64,000 bases of DNA, taken from positions 372,001-436,000 of the forward strand of contig CAMPDV010000194.1 in the NCBI GenBank assembly GCA_946699065.1, written 5' to 3'. Below are positions 36,678-47,243 of this stretch, piece by piece. This DNA is from Loxodes magnus (lineage: Eukaryota > Ciliophora > Karyorelictea > Loxodida > Loxodidae). The notes under the pieces are model-generated. The model saw only the letters and a program-made list of their open reading frames with translations, made no database searches and was not told the DNA's origin. Each line of letters opens with the position of its first letter. Position 1 is the first letter of the stretch. The position numbers and the translations under genes were made by a program.

Positions 36678-38940
36678 ATGACTCAATCTAGCAGGTGCAA
36701 TTCATGCTACTGTAATTTCGACTCTTAAATAGTCATTCTCGTAACCCTTCCTTGCAAACATAAAGTTTGCTAAAATTGTGCTCTTGAAGAATATTAAAAA
36801 GAAGGTTCTAACCAGTGCTCAAAAATAAAGTGCAAAACAATTTCCTTCGATGAGCCATAAAGTTTAATAAGCTAAAAATGTATATCAAGTGAAAGCAAAT
36901 AAGAGTACAAATAGCTTCATCTTGAAGAAACTAAAATTGAGCTATCTTTATAACAAAAACCAAAATTAATAAAAGTTAAGATTGTAACTGAAAATGAAGA
37001 AGAAATAAGCTTAACAGTAGAGGAAGGAGAAACAATTGAATAACTTAAATAAAAAATAGAAAAATTAGAAGGAATCGACCCCGATTTTTATGAACTTTAT
37101 AAAGAATAAGAAAAAATAGATAGTCAACATAGAATAAATAAGATAGAGAATGAAGAAGAAATTTAGTTAAATCTAATCTTAAAAAATTGTAATTAATTCA
37201 AATTTAAGGATGTAAGAAATAAGATAGATATAATAGGTAAAAAATAAAGATAGAAAGTAATTAATAATAAATTAGTTTATGAGATAATGAGAAAATAATA
37301 TGGTAAATTACATAATAATAGAGGGTAAAATAATAATAAAATTAGAAAGTAATAAATAATCAAAATAGGAGAAAGTAAGATCATTAAAAAAAAAAGGTGA
37401 AAACGATTTAAAGCAAAGTTAAGAATAAATGTAAAGGAAGTAAATTCTAAAAAAGAATGTAATATATTAAAAAAGGGAGTAATACTTTAAAGCTAGGAAG
37501 TAATAAAATTAAATTTAAGAATGTAATAAAATGAAAAAGAATGTAAAAATACTAAGAAAGGAAGTAAAAATCAAATATAGAATGTAAAAAATAAAGAAGA
37601 TTGTTAAGTAATAATATTAAGTCGGTAATCTAACAAATCCAGAAAGTAATTATTTAATGTATAGCGAGTAAAACAATAAATAAAGGGGGTAAAAATTGAA
37701 ATCAGAGGGTATTTCTATTTAAAATAGAATGTAAGATAGTTTAAATAATTATAGATGGTAAGACATTTAAATATTTATAGAACGTAAGATATTTAAAATA
37801 TTTATAGATGGTAAGATATTATAACTATTTATAGATGGTAAGATGCTTAAATATTTATAGATCGTAAGATATTTTAACTATTTATAGAATGTAAGATATT
37901 TTAATATTTGTAGGCGGTAAGTAATTTAAAATATTTATAGATGGTAAGATATTTAAATATCTATAGAAGGTAAGATACTATAAATATTAATAGTTGGCAA
38001 TATATTTAAAAAAATTTTAGAATGTAAGATATTTAAAATATTTATAGCTAGTAAGATAATTAAAATTTTTTTAGACAGTAAGTTCCTTTAAATATTAATA
38101 GGGAGTAATATATTTTAAATTTTTATAGAGAGAATGATATTTAAAATATATATAGGGAGTGAGATACTTAAAGTATTTATAGATAGTAAGATTTTTTAAA
38201 TATTTGTAGATCGTAAGATATTTTTATTTATAGTTTGTATTTAAAAACTATTATAGCTAGTATTTTTCTTATTATTAGAGAGTATTAATTACCTCAGGCG
38301 GTAAGAGTCTATTTTAGGTATCTTTTTAATTTTGGATTGTAAGAAATAATTATTAGATGGTATTGATTTTATTGAAGCTTGTATTTATTTATATAGTTTG
38401 TAATTTTTAAGTTCAGTTAGTAATAAAGTGATATAGAATGTAATATTAGTAATATTTATAGGGGGTAATAGTTAATTTTAAAAGAAAGTAATTACTAATA
38501 TTAGGTAATAACTTATTATAGAATGTTATTGTAATGATTGATATTAAACAGATTTATTTTACTAGGTAGCTATTTTTCTATTTTAGGATGTAAAGAATTT
38601 ATCATATGCAAGTTTATTTATTATAGAGTGTAATTCTTTATTTAAGCCGATGTGGAAGTAACATTTAACTCTTATTAAATATTTATCTTAATTAATCTTT
38701 TATTAGTCATTTATTTTTATTTAGATACTTTATTTGTTTAAAAGTTTCTAAACATATTAGCAATATATTTTAAGATCTTTAATAGCTAATTTTCTTTCTT
38801 TTCCTTTTATTAATGAAAAAGTGATTCCTATTAAAGAGATGTTGGGATTAATAATTTAGGTAATATTTTTATTATAGCTAGAGCTTTTTTATGTATTAGG
38901 TTTCTTTATAATAGTTCTTAGATTCTTAAAATATGTTTGA
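36678..38940 (+). CDS. RING-finger/ubiquitin-like protein whose 3' part is an intron array
   Basis: ATG 36678-36680 starts M-T-Q-S-S-R-C-N-S-C-Y-C. Residues 7-55 form a C3HC4-type RING: C-N-S-C, P-C-K-H-K-V-C-Q-N-C and Q-C-S-K-I-K-C, as in E3 ubiquitin ligases. Residues about 97-165 read as a ubiquitin-like fold: K-V-K-I-V-T-E-N, T-V-E-E-G-E-T-I-E-Q-L-K-Q-K-I-E and D-P-D-F-Y-E-L-Y-K-E. The first exon would end exactly on a codon boundary at 37211 (178 codons). It is followed by the array of intron-like units to 38646. From CCG at 38647 a hydrophobic 97-codon frame runs to TGA 38938-38940, in phase with exon 1. If nothing is spliced, the protein stops at TGA 37398-37400 (240 aa). RING and Ubl calls are firm; the 3' structure is inference. 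Confidence 0.75.
37212..38646 (+). repeat. Tandem array of more than 40 mini-intron-like units with 3-nt spacers
   Basis: From 37212 the sequence resolves into consecutive units beginning GTA (mostly GTAA/GTAAG) and ending TAG, AAG or CAG, mostly 16-24 nt long. The spacer is almost always exactly 3 nt, and 6, 9 or 27 nt in the first few. Example at about 37,777: TAG-AAC-GTAAG...TATAG-ATG-GTAAG...TATAG-ATG-GTAAG. Units in the middle (37,720-38,230) resemble each other (GTAAGATATTTAAATATTTATAG type). Those on the flanks share little but the two ends and the spacing. Unit length and boundary bases match the 19-nt casein kinase intron. All spacers are multiples of 3, so a reading frame entering in phase 0 is kept. 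A few units have GC or GA instead of GT, or are longer. Confidence 0.85.
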
Positions 38941-39083
38941 AGTGTTAATTTTATATCCTTTATATTTATAGCTTTAGTTTTTTTTGAATAGAAAGATAAT
39001 ATGTAATTATCTAATCTCCTCTCTATAAAATATGTGCTTAATTAATAATATGATTAAAAAAGATATTTAAAAAAAATGTTATT

Positions 39084-39363
39084 ATAGAGTGCGTAGTCCT
39101 ACAATAGGGCGCAGCTCTTTAAAAAAGTAAATTTATAAGTCCTTCAGTCTCCAATATTCCCAAAACATTCTCTCTTCTAATTGTGGGTAAGGTTGCGATT
39201 CAAAATCTCCAAAGCACAGGACGCCAACAGGCGATTACAGGTAGATTTCCAACCCATGATGAAGAGATTAGTCAGGTCCAACATTTAGAACAGGTTGCTT
39301 CAACATCAGTTCATCTCTGGGGAATTCTTCTCTCTACTTTAAAAGATAAGATCCACCCTATTT
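39084..39363 (-). repeat. Diverged SINE-like copy with the shared terminal hairpin
   Basis: The left end (ATTATAGAGTGCGTAG...GCGCAGCTCTTTAAAA, 39,084-39,125) is a variant of the hairpin that ends all the SINE-like copies and the LINE. Inside is one diverged copy of the CCAAAGCA-CAGGA...CCATGATGAAG module. The 60-aa plus-strand ORF at 39183 is chance. It lies just after the RING gene. Confidence 0.7.
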
Positions 39364-39680
39364 AAATAAAATTATAAAATATAATAAATTAGCTTAATTA
39401 ATATTATTATTCTTATTATAAAAAATACTTAAATGTTTTTCTTTTTCATTTCTAATATTGTAACACACTGTATCTAAAACTATATAGCCTATCTATTACA
39501 AGCCAAAACTATTTTATAGTATTACTAACTCTAATTCATACTATATTAATATCAATTATCCACTTTTTTACTTTATTAACTCTAATATATTACTATCCTT
39601 AATACCTAACATTTTCCTATATCTTCAGAATTTTAATTTCTTAATAATAATAGTAAACTAAAAGTAATTAAAGTTTAGCA
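39364..39680. other. AT-rich spacer
   Basis: Spacer between a SINE-like copy and the zinc-knuckle ORF1 element. It is the 3' side of the latter. No gene seen. Confidence 0.4.
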
Positions 39681-40463
39681 TTCCCTGGATTTTCAACCAG
39701 GTTTTTGCTACCATTTTTTTAGCGTGGATGGATACCACGCCATTTTTTTATGTGGATGGAACCACAGAGGATCTTCTGTCTTTTATGTGAATAGTTTTCT
39801 CTTGTAAATCCCTGTTTAGGTTATTCAGAGTCTGCTGAGTATGCTTAACGTTCTTTATTGTTCTTTTATCTAAATTTATCTTCACTAATCGCAATTTTGT
39901 AATAAGTGTCACTTTGATTTGCAATAATAGCATTGTTTGCCTTGTTTTTTCTTGAATCTCTTCAGAAATACTTTTTTTTCAAGTTAATCGATTCTTTTGA
40001 TTAAATCTATATTAATCTTTTAGTCATTCTATTTTTCTTAAACGTTTGCTTATGTAGAAACATTTTCGATAATCATATTTTGTTCTTGCTTAAAATTCGA
40101 TTGAGATTATTCATATAGTTACTATTCCGTGACTAGATTATTCTAAATCAATTATCGTCTAATTATTAGAAGCTCGTTATTTTAATCTTCGATAGTATTC
40201 ATTAGTTCTCTTATTTTTTCCCCTTGGTTGTAAATTGTTTCCTAATAATTTTGTATTATTGTTTTCATTTGGTCAAGCTATATTTATATTTCGGATTATT
40301 TTTATACCTTTACTGGATTCGATTCTATTGTTCCGATTATGATTTTTCCTTCAGAGGAGGAACTTGATTTATCTTCTTCTTGTTGTTGTCTCTGCATTTG
40401 TTTCGCAGCTTTCCTTTTTGTGTTCTTAATTTGGTTTTTGGAAAGGCGAATAGATTATTCCAT
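39681..40463 (-). CDS. Retroelement ORF1/gag-like protein with coiled coil and CCHC zinc knuckle
   Basis: ATG 40461-40463 opens M-E-Q-S-I-R-L-S-K-N-Q-I-K-N-T-K-R-K-A-A, and the frame stays open for 261 codons when TAR=Q and TGA=W. A Ser/Gln-rich region is followed by a long coiled coil (I-R-E-L-M-N-T-I-E-D-Q-N-N-E-L-L-I-I; R-I-D-Q-L-E-K-K-V). Then comes a CCHC knuckle C-Y-Y-C-K-S-K-W-H-L-L-Q-N-C in which the W is TGA. This layout is that of LINE ORF1 or gag nucleic-acid-binding proteins. A paralogue at 62,058-62,854 is conserved at protein level through G-I-Y-K-x-K-L-F. No reverse transcriptase is attached. The end is set where the structured repeat begins; no TGA stop was seen. The 61-aa minus ORF at 39748 is a shadow. 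Confidence 0.75.
39684..39765. repeat. Series of three short hairpins downstream of ORF1
   Basis: Three stem-loops follow one another, separated by runs of T (plus strand): CCTGG...CCAGG (39684-39701), GCGTGG...CCACGC (39722-39740) and GTGG...CCAC (39752-39765). The paralogous element at 62,110-62,154 has CGTGG...CCACG and GTGG...CCAC at the same places with different loops, so the stems look preserved. Confidence 0.65.
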
Positions 40464-43400
40464 TTTTTTTAATAATTTTAATTTCTTAAATCTTATAAAA
40501 TTATTAAACATTACATGCTAAAAATTGCCTATTAAATGGTATGAAGATGCGGTTAATGTACTCTAAAAATAATTGATTTGTATTGTAAATACTTGATGCT
40601 AAACTAATAATTAATGTCTTTAATCAGAGTAATTTATTGAACTGACTTTTTTAAGAGAGTTATCCATTTCTACAAGCATTTCAAATCTTAAGTACAATGA
40701 AAACAGATTTTTATCTTATTATATAAAAAGATTTTAATAATGACTATGTAGAATAAAATAAAATCAGTTACTAATAAATGTTGCCTATAAGTGTAATTGA
40801 TAAGTACAACTTGACTATGACATGAAGATTTTGGGAGTGTAATATAGCATCATATAAAAGTAAAAATTATAAAAAGTATAAATAAGTAATAAATCTGTTC
40901 TAGTTAAGTCTTTTTAAAAGTTAATGGCATTAGATCTGCTAAATAAAACTAAATAACATTATAAAATGCTTAATTTATGCTAAGAAAATGTAAATTATCA
41001 CTCAAAAAAGTTGTGCTATCTAATCCATTATAGAGTTAACTTGAGATACTCTTAAATTAATTTCAAAACTTTATAAATTGGATTATAAAAGCAGCCATTC
41101 ATAGATGAATAACTTATTAAAATGCTAAAAATTATAAATAAAATTATTAAACCTATTCCAAAGTAAAACGACAAGCAATCTTAAATACGAATTTTGAAAA
41201 AGATGTATAAAAAATGTTTTCGAAAAATCTAACTATAAGATCTTAAGTCTCGGATTTAAACGATAAAATTAAAACTTTGCTATAAGCCGCGATAAAGATA
41301 AATTAGAAAATAACTAATTAAAAAGAAAATCTGTAGCAAATAGGAAATGTAAGAGGTAAATTTCTAACTAAAGTATATAAAAGCTAGACAAAAATAATAT
41401 ACATTATATTAATAATTAATAATCTAGAAAAGTTAAAACAATAAAGACCCTATGGATATTGAGAAGTATCTAAAATAAGATTAAACCTTTAAGTAAATAA
41501 GAATATTTAGAAAATAATTCTGCAAGAAGAAAGGATATCTAATAAAACAATGCTAACAGTTTAAAATAAGTAAATAATGGAAGAAAAAAGATTTGAGGAA
41601 AATTGAGTTAATAAATTGCATGTGAGAAGGTAAAATTTATATATTAAAATATTATAAAGGAATGGAATTAAATGAATCAATAACAGAAGTAAGCAATAGA
41701 ATAATAAGGAAAATATTGAAAGGAGCTACAGAACGTATAGAACTTGAAGAGGGTTAAAAGGACTGATTTTCTAGATGAAAATCGAGCTGAAGAAAAGAAG
41801 AACAAGAAATCTATGAGTAACTTTGCAGGAAGCAGCAGAAATTTAACTAGAACAAATAAAATTTAAATTAAAGAAGTTAATCTTATAAGCAAAGCACTCT
41901 CTCTAATTACTTTTCGTTATTATTAATATTAAAAAAATTTTAGAAGTAAAAAAATAGATAAATTTTCTTACACTTAAAATATATAATGAACTAGCTAAAA
42001 AACTATTATTACTTACCTCAAGTCACTTAACAAAATAATCCTTAACAGCAAACAATAGTAGAATATATTTAAATAAGATTAAAATAAAAAACTCGAATAT
42101 CAATAAATCATTTTTCCAAAAAAAAAGAATAAAAATAAAACTCAAAATATTTTTAAAATGTTGAAGGGAAATATGAGAAAAGAAAAAAAGCTTTAATCCT
42201 AAAATAAAAGAGTTATAAGACAAAAAATCGATAAAAAAATTTAAATGCAAGTAATCTAAAATAAAACATTAAATTTATTTTATAAAAATCCAAAATCCCT
42301 TTAACTTATAAAAAATAATAAAAAATATAACAAAAAAATAATTATAAAGATTAATTTATATTGAAATTTCAAATCTTTAAGATAAAAACCTTAAAAAAAG
42401 AAAAATATAAAGAGTAAAAATTGTATTTTTAATAGAATAAAAATAATTTTTTATATCGAAAATTAAAAAATAAATAAAAATAAATCTGAAAAGTAAACGA
42501 AAGTGTATGACAAAAACTTTATCTAGAAAAGAGAAAGTAAGAAAAAAAGAGGACCATGATAAAATAAAATTATATGAAAAAAAGACAAAGAAAAATAAAA
42601 GAGAAAAGTTTTTGCAAAATTTTTCTTTAAATTTTCAATTTCGCACAAAATCTTACATTTTTTTCTTCTGTCTAAATTTTTGCTAATTCATTAATCAGCT
42701 ATTTTCAATTAAAAATAATTTTCGCTAATTTTTTTAAATATTTTAATTTAGGCTTAATTATTTGGGAAAAAAGTGTTTTTTTACATATTTTTAAAATGAA
42801 TAATGAATTAAAAAATTGTTTATTAGAAAATTTAACAAAAGTTTAAAAAATGATATTTATATAGAATAAATTTAACTCTTTTTTAATTTTTTTTTTAATT
42901 TTTAAAGCAAAATCTTTATTTAAAATTATTTAAATTTTTTTTGATTATTGAATTAATGTTTTTAATTAAAGATTTTGTAATTTGGAATAAAGAATTAATT
43001 TTTTATAATATGATAAATTTTATAATTTAATTACAATATTTCTAATTTTTTTATCGAAAAAAATGTAAACTTATTGAAACGAATGATAAGGTCATTTGAA
43101 AAAATACTTATTTTTTAAACAACATTTTAATTACAAATTTTTATAAATATTTCTTTTTATGTAATTTCAAATAAAAAAGCATTAACTCAAAAAACAGTTA
43201 AATTATAAAAATACTTGAAATAAGATTTCGTCTTATCTACTAAATTTATGATGCTTTTTTCTTTATTTTTAATTTATAAAAAATATGGAAAATTTAATAA
43301 CATTAAAAAAAGTTAATGTTTCTTTAACTTATTATAAATATATTTTATACTTAAAACATGTAAAGAAATAATTAAAATAATAATAATATCAAAAATTTAT

Positions 43401-43614
43401 AAATCTATCAATAAAGACAAAAGATAAATAATAATGAAAATATATAAAAATAATAATTATAATAAATTTAGTATTATATTAATAATAATAAAATTAATAA
43501 GTTATCAGCAAAATAATTATTACTAATCCAATAAATAGCATGAAACAAAAATTTAAAAACCATAAATATAAATAATAATAGATATAATAGATAATAATAA
43601 TGCTTTTATTAATT
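40464..43614. other. AT-rich, no gene recognised
   Basis: About 3 kb, extremely AT-rich after 42,300, where long A and T runs dominate. A Lys/Glu-rich plus-strand reading at 41,740-41,880 was too weak to call. The 75-aa minus ORF at 42023 is low-complexity. Confidence 0.4.
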
Positions 43615-44125
43615 ATAAATAAATAAATAAATTTGATTATAGAGCGCGTAGCACTCTCATTGGTGCGCAGCTCTTTAAAAAAAAATGTTTCATACTGACA
43701 AGAATGTTTCTTACTGATAAAATTATCAGATACTGATAAACCTTGTTCAATACTGGTATAATTATTCAGTACTGATAAAAATGTTCAATACTGATACAAT
43801 TTAAGAATACTCGTAATCTTTAATACTTGCTGGAGGTCCAAGGACATGGCAGGATTGTGTCTCATTGCATCACCAAAGCAGAGGACGACATATGTCAATT
43901 ATAGGTACTTAAATTCCCCACCTCTGATGAAGCTCGCAATATTATTTCTTTTTCGTTCCAGAATTAAAAATTATAATAAGTCATATCCGGAGGTCAAACT
44001 AGCAGATGTCTTGAGTCCAATCCAAAGCAGAGGAAGGTATAAAGTCGGTTAAGGTACTTAACTTCCCCAACTTCTGATGAAGATGACCTTGTTGCTCACC
44101 TTCGAACAATGAGCAAAGCAATTTA
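43615..44125 (-). repeat. SINE-like element, copy A (inverted relative to copies B and C)
   Basis: Reading on the minus strand the element runs from TTCGAAGG (near 44,105) to a terminal hairpin (CGCACCAATGAGAGTGC at its core) followed by GCTCTATAATCAAA and a (TTTA)n tail ending near 43,615. It holds two tandem modules with CAGAGG...CCTCTG stems and a run of GATA-AAA/ACTG-type short repeats before the hairpin. It matches copies B and C over its full 490 bp. The 68-aa plus-strand ORF at 43846 lies inside it and is not a gene. Confidence 0.85.
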
Positions 44126-45069
44126 ATAAAATAATATATAATAATATCAATAAAAAAATAGTAATAATATCCTCAACAATACAAATGAAAAAATAGTAAT
44201 TAAAATAATTATAACAATAATAATAATATTAATATCAATAATAATAATAATAATTGATTAACGTGGAGTCGCCTTTATTTGGTTGTCCACAGATTAATAG
44301 TTTATTGTTAAGTAATAGAAACTTCAAATTTGTCTTGATCAAGTTTATCATAAATTTTCAAGATTTTTAATTTATTTTTAATAATCAATTTATTAGCTGA
44401 AATTAATATAGCTAAGCATATTTAGTTATACTAAAAGTTATTAAAAGTTTCCTTCTAAAAAGTAAATCAATGGTAAAATTGAAAAATCACGAGTTTTTTA
44501 TGCTCTAAAAATTTGTTATTTTACGTTCTAAACTAAAAAGTTAAAATGATTTTTCTATAGTTACGATTTGTAATAATTTAAATTTTAAATAGTAGCAACT
44601 AATAAATTTTGCTTAAGTAAATATAGGATTTAAAAATAATTGTAGAGTGTGATTGTATGAGATATACTTACTAAGTTTATTAAATAGAAATCCAATCTTT
44701 TCTAATATGGAGGGTATAATAATAAGATATGTAAATAAGCAATTCATTATAGAAAATTTTAGTAATAAGGAGATGAATAAGTAATTACTAGATGATTCTT
44801 CTATTATATCATTTAAAATATTAATTTTAAATGAAATAAGCAATAACTTGCTTTTAGGATTAAAGAAAATATAAAAGAAACTTATTTATGAAAAGTTAAA
44901 AAAGAAAATAAGTATTCCTTTTTAAAGCTTTAATATTAATATTTAAGATTAAATTTAAGGTTAATCACTATATAATTATTGTTTGCATAGAAATCAGTGA
45001 TGATATTTTAGGTTATAAGATTAATTTTAGTTATAAGATAAATTAAATATGAAATATTATGAGCTAATA
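44126..45069. other. AT-rich, no gene recognised
   Basis: Begins with (TAA)n-type microsatellite to about 44,255. The rest is AT-rich. The 76-aa minus ORF at 44613 is hydrophobic low complexity, and I do not call it. Confidence 0.4.
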
Positions 45070-45382
45070 ATTGGAAAGATGGTGGGAGCTGAGAATGACC
45101 TTCGTGACTAAACTTTCTGATTTTATGGCTAGGAACAAGTTCCTTTCCTGTCGCTGAGAAAGTCCCTGGTCAGAGTCATTTTCTGAAGGGAACACTGTCT
45201 TTGAGGTTATCCGCTCATGGTAGGGGCTTGAAGTCTGGCTGCTTATAGCGATGGAGCTCCCTAGCAGCTGTGCCTGGAGCACAACAGGATATCCCCGTTA
45301 TCCCCGCTATCCCCGTTATTCCATAAAAAGAGAGCGTCGGGTCGTGCAATCGGAAAGTAGTTTCCGGTCTAAAAACTTTTTT
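45070..45382 (+). ncRNA. GC-rich structured RNA candidate with Pol III-type terminator
   Basis: A 300-bp island far richer in GC than its surroundings. It contains GGAAC-aa-GTTCC (near 45,133), TCAGA...TCTGA (near 45,175), three copies of the 9-mer TATCCCCGY (45,290-45,316), and at the end GGAAA-GTAG-TTTCC (45,352-45,365) followed after 11 nt by six T (45,377-45,382). A terminal hairpin plus T-run is the usual end of a Pol III transcript, which sets the plus strand. The stretch GAGAAAGTCCCTGG (near 45,157) resembles the conserved region I of RNase P/MRP RNA, but I could not find a matching region V. Identity is therefore open. The 72-aa minus ORF at 45064 is considered chance. Confidence 0.55.
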
Positions 45383-45855
45383 AATTGAAATTAATTAAAT
45401 ATTATGAGCTCATTAGGCTATCATTTTTTGAAATCATATTGAAATAAAAATTTATATAGTAAAATAACTAAAAGATATAATCTGCTTAAGCTTTTATTAC
45501 TTTTTAGAATAATTTTAATCTATAAATTTATCTTTCGCATTTTATAAATTTGATAGAAATTGTTTATAAATGAGATATATCAATAAGTCTCAAAAGCTCA
45601 TTAAAAATAGAAAAAATTTAATGAGTGTTTTTATAATAAAAATTATTTTTTATTCCTTTTTTATTGCTAATAGATTTCATTTGATTTACATCTATTTTAA
45701 AGTTTATCTTTTTTGTCTTATATTTATAAAATTAGTATTTTAAGACTGTTTTAGAAATAAAATTTATTAAATATTTTATAAGAAATAAGCCTAAATTAAT
45801 ATTTTAAGGAACTAATCGTATAAGATTATTTTTATTAAATAAATAAAATAAAAAA
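45383..45855. other. AT-rich spacer
   Basis: Spacer between the RNA candidate and tRNA-Lys. No gene seen. Confidence 0.45.
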
Positions 45856-45928
45856 CGCCCAACGTGGGGCTCGAACCCACGACCACCAGATTAAGAGTCT
45901 GACGCTCTACCGACTGAGCTAGCCGGAC
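45856..45928 (-). tRNA. tRNA-Lys (anticodon CTT)
   Basis: 73 nt on the minus strand. Acceptor GTCCGGC pairs with GTTGGGC (with G-T pairs), D arm TAGCTCAGTCGGTAGAGC, anticodon loop CTCTTAA with CTT at 45893-45895, T arm CGTGGGTTCGAGCCCCACG, discriminator G. No intron and no encoded CCA. Boxes A and B are canonical. The transcript's 3' flank is T-rich (TTTTTATTTTATTT), suitable for Pol III termination. Confidence 0.97.
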
Positions 45929-47243
45929 TTTATTTAATATAATTTAGCTTCTTTAAATATTTGATTAGCCTTTAAGATTCTATTTACTTATTTATATCAT
46001 AAACTAGTGTAATTTGATAATGACTTCTCAAGAGATAGAAAAAGAACTAGCTTGGTAAACAAATTATAAGAAAACCAATACAAGCATCTAATCAATCTTA
46101 ATCAATTGCTTTATGATTATTTTTAATATTTGAGAATAGATAAAAATACTAACTTATTTTTCTTTTTCGACATTAGATATGTTCTTGACAATGAGGTCTT
46201 GAATTGAATATAAATGAAAATAATTTTCAAGTCACTTTTACATTTAAAAAAGAGATAGCGATTTTAGTTTGATATTAGATTTTAAATTTATAAGTGACTA
46301 TTATTATTATATACCAAGTTAAAATTATTTACAGTCTACATATAGGTAAAAGATATAAAGCCTAGAATGAATAATATATATTAAATAATTAAAGAGCTAT
46401 TAATATTTAATTTCTTATAATTTCTAGCATTATATTATTTTATTTTCACATTACATTTATTAGATGTATATTTGTTAATTAGCTTATTAAAGTATAAAAT
46501 TTTTTATCCTTTGATTAAATGTAATGAGATTACTCTAAAACTTTATTCTAGTACTAAATTTAAGATGATTGTTTATATACTTCTTACTCTCATTTTCTAA
46601 AATTTCAGCATTGTTTTTATTTTAATAATTCTTGCACAAATGAACATTTTTTATCCTCGTTATTATCATTGTCAAAATTCTGAAAATCAAGCCATCTTAA
46701 AATATAAAATCATAATTAGATTCTAACTAAGATTAAAAAAGATGACTTTGAATTAATAATTAAGATATAAATTTCTATTTGAAATAAAAGCATAAAAAAT
46801 TATTTTACCAGATAGTTTGATAAGTAAATATTGCTTTGCTGCAAAAGGCAAAACTAAAATAAAAATGAAATAATTCTCATTTAATTTTAACTTAAATTCT
46901 GATAGATGAAATTTAATATTAGTGATATCATTCGAACAAAATAAAATTCTCTTAGATAAGTTCTACAATTTTTATTCATAGAACTATAAAACGAAAATTA
47001 AATATAAAAATATAAATTTATAGTATTTTATTATTTAAAAGAGCTATCATTTAAATTCTATGACTATCTTATTTTGTCTGATCTTAAGAACATAAATATA
47101 GTTGCAATGCTATTCATGTAAAATATAAAAATCAATTATGATAAATTATATGATTAAGAGTATGAAAGAATTTTAAAGACAATAGTTTGAGTTAAGATTT
47201 TTAATTTTAAGGAGTTATTTAGTTTTAATAATTACTAAAAAGT
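45929..47243. other. AT-rich, no gene recognised
   Basis: A short plus-strand frame at 46,020 (M-T-S-Q-E-I-E-K-E-L-A-W) has a possible 16-nt GT...AG unit after it and could be a first exon, but nothing follows convincingly. The remainder is AT-rich. Confidence 0.35.

Noticed and set aside
37720-38230. CRISPR-like or plain minisatellite array
   Set aside because: Spacers are only 3 nt, and unit lengths vary while GTA and AG ends are kept; the host is a eukaryote.
39183-39365. 60-aa plus-strand ORF after the RING gene
   Set aside because: Lies within a diverged SINE-like copy and has no counterpart in the other copies.
43846-44052. 68-aa plus-strand ORF starting M-A-G-L-C-L-I
   Set aside because: It lies inside SINE copy A; the equivalent frame is not kept in copies B and C.
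44065-44125. CTGATGA motifs as hammerhead ribozyme cores
   Set aside because: No GAAA strand and no closing stems at the right distance; the motif is part of the repeated CAGAGG/CCTCTG module.
45064-45282. 72-aa minus-strand ORF in the GC-rich island
   Set aside because: Short, no motif, and TAA/TAG/TGA are all sense-capable here, so open frames are expected; RNA features on the plus strand explain the island better.
45250-45300. SRP RNA helix 8 on the minus strand of the GC-rich island
   Set aside because: An AAGCAGCCAGA-like string is present, but the paired strand and the tetraloop are not placed correctly, and the minus strand lacks a T-run terminator.
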